The notes under the pieces: model-generated
The model's input: the letters and a program-made list of their open reading frames with translations, nothing else
The model's database searches: none
Told to the model about the DNA's origin: nothing
Shown here: in pieces, positions 1 through 5,321 of the stretch
How the letters are laid out: each line of letters begins with the position of its first letter
Position numbering within the stretch: the stretch's first letter is position 1
Origin: a bacterium
GTDB lineage: Bacteria > Chloroflexota > Dormibacteria > Aeolococcales > Bog-877
DNA: 8,203 bases
NCBI GenBank assembly: GCA_021798435.1
Contig: JAJZGN010000084.1
Location: forward strand, 1 to 8,203
Direction of reading: 5' to 3'
Program-made: the position numbers and the translations under genes

Positions 1-294
1 CGGCAGCCAGGGGGAGAGGTGGCGTCCACCTCTCCCTCCGTGTGGATGGGAAACCTGCAAGTAAGCACCTGACCGGAGGCATCTGACCTCGACCGGTGAG
101 TAAGGTGGCGGCGGCCGGTGGGGGGGGTCAAAGGGAGCGGCTCGGGAGGACCGGACGGCGGTCATCGGCGGCTGGCGGGCCACGCAGCAGGAGGCAGGGC
201 CCGCCCGCTGGCCTGAAGACGGACGCCGGGCAGGGGTGATGGGCGTGCTCCATCCCAGATAGCCAACCGGCCAGTCGCCACCGCCAGGAGGCAG
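1..294. other. Left-edge region without a recognisable gene
   Basis: I read all six frames and found no convincing coding sequence. Plus-strand frames entering from the left edge close by about position 110, and none resembles a known protein end. The stretch holds a perfect hairpin (12-36), a G-run just after position 118, and the sequence following the stop of the transposase remnant, which probably includes the lost end of that insertion sequence. A gene to the left could end before this window. Confidence 0.5.
12..36. repeat. Perfect 11-bp inverted repeat (hairpin), terminator-like without T-tract
   Basis: Arms GGGAGAGGTGG (12-22) and CCACCTCTCCC (26-36) are exactly complementary and separated by only three bases (CGT), so RNA from either strand would fold into a strong stem. 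No run of T follows on the plus strand (TCCGTGTGG) and no useful T-run is visible on the minus strand, so it is not a classical intrinsic terminator. It could end transcription of a gene to the left, protect an RNA 3' end, or belong to a mobile-element end. Confidence 0.6.
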
Positions 295-1719
295 CTATCC
301 TCCGGCACCCAGTGCGGCGAGGTAGCGGTGCAGAGCCCAGAACTCCTGCTTGTGGGACATCCCCCGGGCCAGGCGCAGGTACCAGCGCCGACCGCCGTGC
401 ACCAGCCGGGCCGGCACGGACAGCAGCCAGCGCCGCAGGACCTGGGTGTTGTGCTCCTGTCCCACCACCTGGATCTGTTTGTTGGTGAGGCTGCCTGAGG
501 CAGCGACGCGGCTTCTTCACGCTCCCTGGCCACGTTGGCGGCGGATAGCATCGCGGCCAGGTTGGAGGCGATCACGGCAGCGGTCTGCCAGGCGTAGTTG
601 GCCCGGCGGCGGCGCAGGGGCAGGTGGATCAGGCCGCAGCCCAGCTTCAGATCCTTGATCCGCTCCTCGATGTGGGCGAGGCGCCGCTGCTAGAACTCCA
701 TCTCCACCGGGTCCCCTTCCAGGTCGGTGACCATGAAGGAGTAGGTGTGGCCCACCATCCCCTTGAGGGCCAGCTGGAGCTGTCCGTGGGGGACAGTCCT
801 TCTCCGCCGGCTCTTGGGACTCTGGGAGATCTGGTCGGCCTCCACCCGCACCCGGCGCACCAGAAGGCGCCGGGGCTCGTGCTCCCAGCCGGTGGGCGAG
901 AACCTCCCCTCCGCCACCTCCGCTTTCTCCATCTCCCGGCAGGGCGGCCAGGCGGTGGGGGGGAAATGCCGCCGCGCCTCCCACATCAACTGGTCGCGGG
1001 GCACCACCATGCAGAACCGCAGCCGGTGCCGGCGGCACCAGGTGAGGACGGTCGCGCTGTAGAAGCCGCCGTCCGCCCGCAGCCGCACTTCCCCGTGCCC
1101 TGGAGGGAGGGTGCGCAAGGCCCGGGGCACCAGCCGGGGGGAGACGGGCTTGTCCGATCCCGATCCCGGCCGCAGAGCCGCAGCCACAACCCGGCGCCGC
1201 TCCGCCCAGGTGCAGAGCAGAGAGCCGAAGCTCAGCTTGCCCTCGTAGTTGTAGGTGGCCTCCTCCTTCTGCATCCCGTACACCTCGGTGGTGGTGGAGT
1301 CCAGGTCCAGAGTCACCGGATCCTGCTCACTCAGCCCCAGCAGCCGGTCCATCTCCACCCCCGCCCCGGCCAGCTCGGCCACCACCGCCTGGCAATGGCG
1401 CTGGGTGAACTGCGGCAGCAGCTGGCCGGCGGTCTCCGGAGCAGGCACCTCCGCCACCGCCCGCCCAGCCTCATCCTCGCGCAGGGGGTCAAGGTGGGCC
1501 AGGTGGCCGCCTCCCGCCAGGATCGACTCCGCCAAGCTCACCGGCAGCTCCCCGCCGCCGCCGCTGGAACTGCCGCACCCCCGCTACGGGGGCGTCCAGC
1601 CGCGCCACCAGATGCAGCTTCGAGTTCAGGTCCCGCGCCAGCAACAGCCCGGCATGGACGGTAAGAGTCGGGTCGTCGGCGCGTCGGTGAACCGTCGGGA
1701 CGGATGCGCTACGCTTCAC
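295..1719 (-). pseudogene. IS1380-family transposase, broken by a nonsense codon and two frame changes
   Basis: Reading the minus strand from GTG at 1719, an N-terminal piece (VKRSASVPTVHRR...) runs to about 1560. Homology then continues in another frame (SLAESILAGG...) until a TAG stop at 690-692. It resumes directly after the stop in the same frame (RLAHIEERIKDLKLG) and moves back to the first frame around 490-525, ending at a stop at 295-297. The central part carries hallmarks of the IS1380 DDE transposase: DLDSTTTEVYG around the first catalytic Asp, YNYEGKLSFG, LRADGGFYS around the second, and the HIEERIKDLK block near the third acidic residue. Total span, about 475 codons, matches an intact family member. 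The TAG probably replaces TAC (Tyr), a single-base change at 690. The first frame change lies in a CGG-repeat tract near 1560. One shift is +1 and the other -1. I infer an inactive relic; family assignment is from remembered motifs. Confidence 0.85.
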
Positions 1720-1958
1720 TCTCCGGGTGCCTCCGGCTTCGGCTCGATGGGCGTGTGACAACCCCCATTTTCCAAGTCAGAGAGGCACTCCTGCTATCTG
1801 CCCTAGACTCTCCCCCCTGCCGTTACCCACTCATCTCGGTCTGATAGGAGGCGAGCGCCGGGCGGTCAAGGTGAACGGCGCGACAGGTTGCCGTCACGCG
1901 CACATGCGTGGCGTGCAACCCCTCGGCATCAGGGCTCCAAACGAGATCACTCTGGGGC
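1720..1958. other. Intergenic region between transposase relic and tRNA-Leu
   Basis: About 240 bases with no supported gene. Open frames crossing it on the plus strand run straight into the tRNA antisense and have no family resemblance. It contains AT-richer patches (around 1768-1776) unlike the surrounding DNA, the presumed upstream end of the insertion sequence, and an imperfect hairpin at 1887-1919 downstream of the tRNA. Confidence 0.5.
1887..1919. repeat. Imperfect hairpin downstream of tRNA-Leu
   Basis: Outer arms GTTGC (1887-1891) and GCAAC (1915-1919) and inner arms CACGC (1895-1899) and GCGTG (1906-1910) pair around the loop GCACAT, with an unpaired bulge between the two stems. It lies about 40 bases past the 3' end of the minus-strand tRNA, where a processing or termination structure would be expected, but no T-run follows in that direction. 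Function is inferred only from position. Confidence 0.35.
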
Positions 1959-2041
1959 TGCCGGGGATGGGACTCGAACCCATACGGACTTGCGTCCGGC
2001 GGTTTTTAAGACCGCTGCGGCTGCCATTACGCCACCCCGGC
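1959..2041 (-). tRNA. tRNA-Leu, anticodon UAA
   Basis: An 83-nt cloverleaf reads on the minus strand. Acceptor arm GCCGGGG (2041-2035) pairs with CCCCGGC (1966-1960), followed by discriminator A at 1959. The anticodon stem GCGGT/ACCGC encloses loop CTTAAAA, giving anticodon TAA at 2008-2006. The long variable arm CGGAC-GCAA-GTCCG marks a class II tRNA, as expected for leucine. The T-arm ATGGG-TTCGAGT-CCCAT is canonical. The 3' CCA is not encoded, since GCCCC follows the discriminator, so it must be added after transcription. The tRNA decodes UUA (and by wobble UUG), rare codons in such a GC-rich genome. Confidence 0.96.
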
Positions 2042-2060
2042 GGAGTGCCGCTGAGTGGGC

Positions 2061-2066
2061 AGCGTA
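2061..2066 (-). promoter_or_regulatory. Candidate -10 box for tRNA-Leu
   Basis: On the minus strand TACGCT fits TANNNT and ends 19 bases before the 5' end of the mature tRNA, leaving room for a short leader removed by RNase P. I see no clear TTGACA-like -35 at 16-18 bases upstream, so the call rests on one hexamer and its position. Confidence 0.35.
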
Positions 2067-2118
2067 GCGGAAGTCGGGCTCGGCCGCGGGTCCCGGGCTC
2101 ACCGCTTCCAGACTCAGC

Positions 2119-2124
2119 TACGCT
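2119..2124 (+). promoter_or_regulatory. Candidate -10 box for the DsrE-like operon, leaderless arrangement
   Basis: TACGCT fits TANNNT and is followed by exactly 7 bases (GACCGGC) and then the GTG start at 2132. Transcription would begin at or within a base of the start codon. No Shine-Dalgarno sequence lies in front of that GTG, which agrees with a leaderless mRNA. No clear -35 element is visible. Confidence 0.45.
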
Positions 2125-2131
2125 GACCGGC

Positions 2132-2449
2132 GTGGCCGCCATCAGCTCCACCCCCCGCAGGCTGGTCCTGGTCCTGGGCTCGGGGCCGGACTCACCAGCG
2201 GCTCGGTTGGTCTCGGGACTGGCCGACGCCGCCGTGGCGGCCGACCACGAGGTCAAGGTCTTCCTCTTGGGAGAAGGGGTCCTGGCGGCCGGGCAGGTCG
2301 CCGGCTCTGGTGCCTCGGTGGCCCACTGCGACGCCGACTGGCGATGGAGGCGCGGGGGTGAGGCGCCGGACCCGCGGGTCTACAGGGGCAGCCTGAGGGA
2401 CCTCGCGCTCTGGTGCCGAGAGGCGGACCGGGTGCTGCAATGCCGGTGA
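2132..2449 (+). CDS. DsrE/TusD-like small sulfur-relay family protein
   Basis: A 105-residue soluble protein. A beta strand LVLVLGSGPDSP (11-22), a helix, then HEVKVFLLGEGV (39-50) and a late RGSLRDLALWCREADRVL (85-102) follow the DsrE fold pattern, in which a small loop after strand 1 and a gSl..La.l..eADrvl segment near the end are typical. Cysteines are C66, C95 and C104. In E. coli TusD and in DsrE a single conserved cysteine carries persulfide; C66, in the middle loop, is the best candidate, but alignment is needed. The GTG start at 2132 is chosen because further upstream in frame the sequence runs into the tRNA region, and a -10-like box sits 7 bases before it. It heads the operon and its 3' end overlaps the next gene by 10 bases. 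Membership of the DsrE-like superfamily is fairly secure; the exact subunit identity and sulfur chemistry are inferred. Confidence 0.7.
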   Translation: MAAISSTPRRLVLVLGSGPDSPAARLVSGLADAAVAADHEVKVFLLGEGVLAAGQVAGSGASVAHCDADWRWRRGGEAPDPRVYRGSLRDLALWCREADRVLQCR

Positions 2450-2796
2450 CGCCTCGGGAGGTGGCGCTGGTGGCCCGAAGTGGGGGGTCGGAGGGAAGGT
2501 TGGCGGTGGCGCTCGCTCTAGCGCTCCCGCTGGGCGGCTGCGACGCCGTCCTGGTGCTGGAGGGCGCGGCTCGGGAGTTGGCCACTCAGCCCGAGATGAC
2601 AGGTGCCCCGGGGCCGGATGAGGTGACCGAACAGATGGAGGCCCTACTGGCCGACGACGGCGTCGAGATCCTGGTCCGGGTGGATTCCGGGGAGGACCAG
2701 GCTCTCCTGCGCCGCCTGCGGCCGCAGGTGCGGACTCTGGGCGTGGACGCGATCGAGGCCCGATGCCGGCAGGCCCAACACTGGCTAGTGGTCTGA
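2440..2796 (+). CDS. DsrF/TusC-like small protein (DsrE superfamily)
   Basis: A 118-residue protein without signal peptide or membrane helix. It has an opening strand VALVARSGGSEG (8-19), an alanine/leucine-rich helix, then DAVLVLEGAAREL (35-47), a variable loop, EILVRVDSGED and a final hydrophobic strand HWLVV. This order matches the DsrE/DsrF fold, and the position between DsrE-like and DsrH-like genes suggests the DsrF/TusC role in an alpha2-beta2-gamma2-type complex. Cysteines are C34, at a helix end, and C109; neither is obviously the persulfide site. ATG 2440 lies 10 bases inside the end of the upstream gene, so translation is probably coupled. Earlier in-frame GTG codons (from 2413) would give a longer overlap. 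The assignment depends partly on context and is weaker than for the neighbours. Confidence 0.6.
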   Translation: MPVTPREVALVARSGGSEGRLAVALALALPLGGCDAVLVLEGAARELATQPEMTGAPGPDEVTEQMEALLADDGVEILVRVDSGEDQALLRRLRPQVRTLGVDAIEARCRQAQHWLVV

Positions 2797-2803
2797 GGTG
2801 GGC

Positions 2804-3094
2804 ATGGAGCTCCACCTGATCACCCGGGCCGGGGATCCCCGAGGCTGGCAGTCAGTGGCCTACGCCCTGAGGCTCGGGCGTCGGCCGCTGGTGGTCCTGG
2901 CCGGAGCCGCAGTGGCGGAGTCCGAGGAGAGCATCCAAGGTCTGGTGGGACACCCGGTCAGCGATGAGACGATGCCCATCCTGGCGGTGCGCGCCGACGC
3001 CGAGGAGCGGGCTGCCACCGAGCGGTGGGCCCTTGTGGACTACGAGGCGCTGCTGCAGCTGTTGCTGACCGCCGAGGTGGTGGTGTCCTGGTGA
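2804..3094 (+). CDS. DsrH/TusB-like small protein, cysteine-free
   Basis: A 96-residue protein. It opens with MELHLITRAGDP, contains RRPLVVLAGAAV (26-37), a short strand PILAVRAD and ends LVDYEALLQLLLTAEVVVSW. The closing pattern, a v.Dy..ll.l......vvsW segment ending in Trp, is characteristic of DsrH/TusB as I know the family. No cysteine occurs anywhere, so it cannot carry persulfide. DsrH normally keeps a cysteine, whereas sulfur transfer in TusBCD is credited to TusD; a structural role is therefore likely. ATG 2804 was chosen; the GTG at 2798, two codons earlier, is possible. GAGGTG at 2795-2800 may serve as ribosome binding site, though its spacing to the ATG is tight. Its stop overlaps the next start (GTGA). 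Confidence 0.65.
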   Translation: MELHLITRAGDPRGWQSVAYALRLGRRPLVVLAGAAVAESEESIQGLVGHPVSDETMPILAVRADAEERAATERWALVDYEALLQLLLTAEVVVSW

Positions 3095-3855
3095 GGCCCG
3101 AGGGGTTGGCGGACGGCCTGTCGGATTTGGAGGTGGAGCGCTACAGCCGGCAACTGCTGCTGCCCCAGTTGGATGAGGCAGCGCAGCTCCGGCTGCGACG
3201 GGCCACGGTGGCGGTAGTGGGGTGCGGGGCGCTGGGCTCGGCGGCAGCCCCCTACCTCGTGGGGGCGGGGGTGGGCCGGGTTCTGCTCTTCGATCCGGAC
3301 GTGGTGGCGCTGGACAACCTCCACCGCCAGGTGCAGTTCACCACCGCCGACACCGGTGCCCCCAAGGCGGAGCGACTGGCGGAGCGGCTCCGCGCGCTCA
3401 ATGAGCTGGTCGTGGTCGAGCCGCGTGCCGTCGGGGGGGATCCGAAGGCGCTCAGCCCGGATCTAGAAGGTGCGGATCTGCTCCTGGAATGTACCGACGA
3501 CCCGGCGGCCAAGTTCGCCCTCAACGACTGGGCGGTGGGTGCCGGGCGCGAGCTGGTGATCGCCGGGGTCACCGGCCTACAGGGGCAGGTGCTGGCAGTG
3601 GGAGCCAGGGGCCCCTGTTACCGCTGCCTGTTCCCGGCGCCCCCGGCCAGCGCCACGGACTGCCGTACGGCGGGGATCCTCGGGCCGGTGGCCGGGGTGG
3701 TGGGGGCGATGCAGGCTCTTCTGGCACTCATTTGGCTCACCGGCATCGGCCCAGCCAACCTCGAGGGACGGCTCTGGGACCTCGACGCCGGTACCATGCG
3801 CTGGCGCGAGATCCACTTCCCACGCGACCCCAGCTGTCCCAGTCACCGGAGGTGA
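3091..3855 (+). CDS. E1-like adenylyltransferase, MoeB/ThiF/HesA family
   Basis: A 254-residue cytosolic enzyme expected to adenylate the C-terminal Gly of a ubiquitin-like sulfur carrier (MoaD, ThiS or similar) for molybdopterin, thiamine or related sulfur insertion. Visible features, in order: RYSRQLLLPQL (17-27), the usual family opening; nucleotide loop GCGALGS (44-50); acidic D68 after a hydrophobic strand; NLHRQ (76-80) with the conserved Arg; K92; ECTDDPAAKFALND (133-146); zinc pair C176-x-x-C179; C191 in the DCRTAGILGPVAGVVG segment, where the family has a conserved cysteine; and a C-terminal C249-P-S-H252. The usual second zinc pair is C-x-x-C, so the last ligand is His here. There is no fused rhodanese domain. 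GTG 3091 overlaps the upstream stop by 4 bases. Family is certain; the carrier partner is unknown. Confidence 0.9.
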   Translation: MRPEGLADGLSDLEVERYSRQLLLPQLDEAAQLRLRRATVAVVGCGALGSAAAPYLVGAGVGRVLLFDPDVVALDNLHRQVQFTTADTGAPKAERLAERLRALNELVVVEPRAVGGDPKALSPDLEGADLLLECTDDPAAKFALNDWAVGAGRELVIAGVTGLQGQVLAVGARGPCYRCLFPAPPASATDCRTAGILGPVAGVVGAMQALLALIWLTGIGPANLEGRLWDLDAGTMRWREIHFPRDPSCPSHRR

Positions 3856-3870
3856 GGGCTCTCCGCTCAC

Positions 3871-3876
3871 CATAAT
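3871..3876 (+). promoter_or_regulatory. Candidate -10 box before mtnP block
   Basis: CATAAT matches TATAAT at five of six positions and stands out as an AT island in GC-rich DNA. It ends 7 bases before the ATG of a 15-codon ORF at 3884, the same spacing seen for the first operon. No convincing -35 is visible, and read-through from the upstream operon could also supply expression. Confidence 0.4.
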
Positions 3877-3883
3877 TGGCGCC

Positions 3884-3931
3884 ATGTCCGAGCGCCGGTC
3901 TCCTGGCGCGCACTGGGAGGTGTCCCGCTGA
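3884..3931 (+). CDS. Possible 15-codon leader ORF coupled to mtnP
   Basis: ATG at 3884 opens a frame encoding MSERRSPGAHWEVSR, ending at TGA 3929-3931. The A of the stop is the first base of the mtnP start (TGATG), an arrangement typical of translational coupling. The ribosome binding site of mtnP (GGGAGGTG) lies inside this frame. A candidate -10 box ends 7 bases upstream, so the mRNA could begin at this ATG. The peptide matches no family I know, and 15 codons can arise by chance. Confidence 0.35.
   Translation: MSERRSPGAHWEVSR
3915..3922 (+). promoter_or_regulatory. Strong ribosome binding site of mtnP
   Basis: GGGAGGTG precedes the ATG at 3931; the AGG core ends about 10 bases before it. 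It is the clearest Shine-Dalgarno sequence in the window and fixes the mtnP start. Confidence 0.7.
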
Positions 3932-4734
3932 TGACCGAGGACGTGGTGGGGATATTCGGCGGGTCGGGGCTGTATGAGCTCGTGGAGGGGGCCGAGGAGG
4001 TCCGGGTCGAGACCCCCTACGGGGCGCCTAGCGACGCCGCCTTCGTGGGCCGGATCGGCACCCGGAAGGTGGTGTTCATGCCTCGGCATGGCCGCCACCA
4101 CACCATCCCGCCCCACCGGATCAACTTCCGCGCCAACCTCCATGCGATGAGCCAGATGGGCGTGACCAGGGTGCTGGGTCCGGCCGCGGTCGGCTCGCTG
4201 CAGGCCGAGCTGGCCCCCGGGGACGTCGTCATCCCCGGCCAGTACGTGGACCGGACCTGGGGCCGGTCGGACACCTTCTGGGAGGGGCCGGAGGTGGCCC
4301 ACCTGGCGGCGGCCGACCCGTACTGCCCCGAGCTCGGCGACCTGGCCGAGGCGAAGGCCACCCAGTCCGGGAGGACGGTCCACCGGCATCGGACCATGGT
4401 CGTGATCCAGGGTCCGCGGTTCGGGACCCGGGCGGAGTCGGCCTGGTACTCGCAGATGGGGTGGGGGGTCGTGGGCATGACCGGGTACCCGGAGGTGGCG
4501 CTGGCCAGGGAGCTGGGCATGTGCTACGCCTCCGTCGCCCTGGTGACTGACTACGACGCCGGGCTGGAGGGCCGGCCGGACATCGCCCCGGTGAGCCACC
4601 AGGAGGTCCTGCGGGTGTTCGCGGCCAACGTGGATCGGGTGCGCTCCCTCTTGGTGGACGTGGTGGCCGCCCTGCCCCAGGAGAGAGGGTGCGCCTGCGC
4701 CAGCTCGCGCCTCCCCCCGGACGCTTCCAGGTGA
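3931..4734 (+). CDS. mtnP: S-methyl-5'-thioadenosine phosphorylase family (MTAP/MTIP type)
   Basis: A 267-residue cytosolic enzyme that phosphorolyses 5'-methylthioadenosine (or methylthioinosine) to the free base and methylthioribose-1-phosphate, feeding methionine and purine salvage. It shows the phosphate-binding opening VGIFGGSGLY (6-15), PRHGRHH, GPAAVGSL, VDRTWGRSDTF, QGPRFGTRAES, MTGYPEVALAREL and LVTDYDAG with D207 and D209. The Asp-x-Asp pair marks the MTAP/MTIP branch of trimeric phosphorylases, in place of the Asn of ordinary purine nucleoside phosphorylase. Wording such as VVIQGPRF and MTGYPE resembles the mycobacterial homologue from memory. Length is normal. A C-x-C pair (GCACAS) sits near the C-terminus, where related actinobacterial proteins also carry paired cysteines. 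The start is fixed by the strong ribosome binding site. The 3' end overlaps the next gene. Substrate choice between MTA and methylthioinosine cannot be settled here. Confidence 0.93.
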   Translation: MTEDVVGIFGGSGLYELVEGAEEVRVETPYGAPSDAAFVGRIGTRKVVFMPRHGRHHTIPPHRINFRANLHAMSQMGVTRVLGPAAVGSLQAELAPGDVVIPGQYVDRTWGRSDTFWEGPEVAHLAAADPYCPELGDLAEAKATQSGRTVHRHRTMVVIQGPRFGTRAESAWYSQMGWGVVGMTGYPEVALARELGMCYASVALVTDYDAGLEGRPDIAPVSHQEVLRVFAANVDRVRSLLVDVVAALPQERGCACASSRLPPDASR

Positions 4735-5321
4735 GCAGGAGCCAACCTGCGGCCGAGCCGGAGCCGCGGTTCCCGCTGATCACCTCGTATGAGCTGTGGC
4801 GGCGGATGTGGTGGGTTCTCGCCTACGGCATCGTTGTGCTCCTGGCGGGGGAGGGCATCACCATCTACGGCCGCCACGGGCTCGACCCCAGCTTTCTCGT
4901 GGTGCTCGCCCTCTTCCTCATCATCCTTGGCTGGCTCTACCTTCGGCAGCGCTGGCACTACGTCTCCCTCACGCCCGAGGGCCTCCTCATCCGCCACTGG
5001 TTCCACCTGACCACCCTGCCCTACGAGAGCCTCCGTCAGGCGCGGGCCCAGCCCCTGGGGACCTTCTTCGACGCCCCCAGCCGGCGCTCGCTGCTCAGCG
5101 GGAGCCTCAAGCGGTACGCCTCAAGTCCGGTCTGCATCGTCCGGGTGGAAATGGACCACGACCGGCTGCTGGCGGTGGGTCGGGAGCTTGGCCGGCGCAC
5201 GGTGCTGGATCAGGACCTCATCCTGCTGGTCCGGCGCGCCGACGAGCTGGACCGGGGGCTGCGCCCGCAGATCCGCCGCCGACCTCCCGCAGCGGCGTCC
5301 CGGCCCAGCCGGCGGAGGTGA
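4731..5321 (+). CDS. Membrane protein with two helices and PH-like C-terminal domain
   Basis: A 196-residue protein of unassigned function. After a Pro/Glu-rich N-terminus come two membrane helices, about residues 27-45 and 54-71, separated by a short polar loop (GRHGLDPS). The cytosolic part then reads WHYVSLTPEGLLIRHWFHLTTLPYESLRQARAQPLG (given in pieces: WHYVSLTPEGLLI, then RHWFHLTTLPYESL), a strand-turn-strand-'LPYESL' pattern like bacterial PH domains of the YdbT/bPH2 kind. A block LLSGSLKRYASSPVCIVRVEM and a helix with many Arg residues follow; the tail (RRRPPAAASRPSRRR) is strongly basic. GTG 4731 overlaps the mtnP stop by 4 bases (GTGA), matching neighbouring junctions. An alternative GTG at 4689 has an AGGAG sequence 5 bases upstream and would add 14 residues. 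The protein overlaps the glycosyltransferase gene (GTGA) and may serve it at the membrane. Confidence 0.7.
   Translation: MSRSQPAAEPEPRFPLITSYELWRRMWWVLAYGIVVLLAGEGITIYGRHGLDPSFLVVLALFLIILGWLYLRQRWHYVSLTPEGLLIRHWFHLTTLPYESLRQARAQPLGTFFDAPSRRSLLSGSLKRYASSPVCIVRVEMDHDRLLAVGRELGRRTVLDQDLILLVRRADELDRGLRPQIRRRPPAAASRPSRRR

Larger units (their letters stand above)
2060..2125. repeat. 9-bp inverted repeat in divergent intergenic region
   Basis: CAGCGTAGC (2060-2068) and its exact reverse complement GCTACGCTG (2117-2125) are separated by 48 bases between the tRNA and the first plus-strand gene. Each arm, read outward, contains TACGCT, a TANNNT-type -10 hexamer. The repeat can be explained by two divergent promoters sharing a -10 context, or by a regulator binding both arms. 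Confidence 0.5.

Noticed and set aside
624..1664. 346-codon plus-strand open frame across the transposase
   Set aside because: It lies opposite recognisable IS1380 motifs and is low-complexity Pro/His/Leu-rich with no family resemblance.
118..1775. Terminal inverted repeats of the insertion sequence (G-run with GTCA near 119-131 versus the C-run near 1757-1768)
   Set aside because: Only about eight scattered matches with a gap could be aligned by eye, too weak to set element ends.
1727..2131. Extended N-terminus for the DsrE-like gene
   Set aside because: It would read through the tRNA antisense and a likely promoter; the family-like sequence begins only after 2132.
3892..3909. GCGCC/GGCGC hairpin between the E1 gene and mtnP as a terminator
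   Set aside because: The stem is 5 bp with an 8-base loop and no T-run follows, and it lies inside the possible leader ORF.
4796..5317. Extended N-terminus for the GT39 gene
   Set aside because: It overlaps the whole PH-like membrane protein in another frame and is Pro/Arg-rich; the GTG at 5318 forms the usual 4-base overlap.
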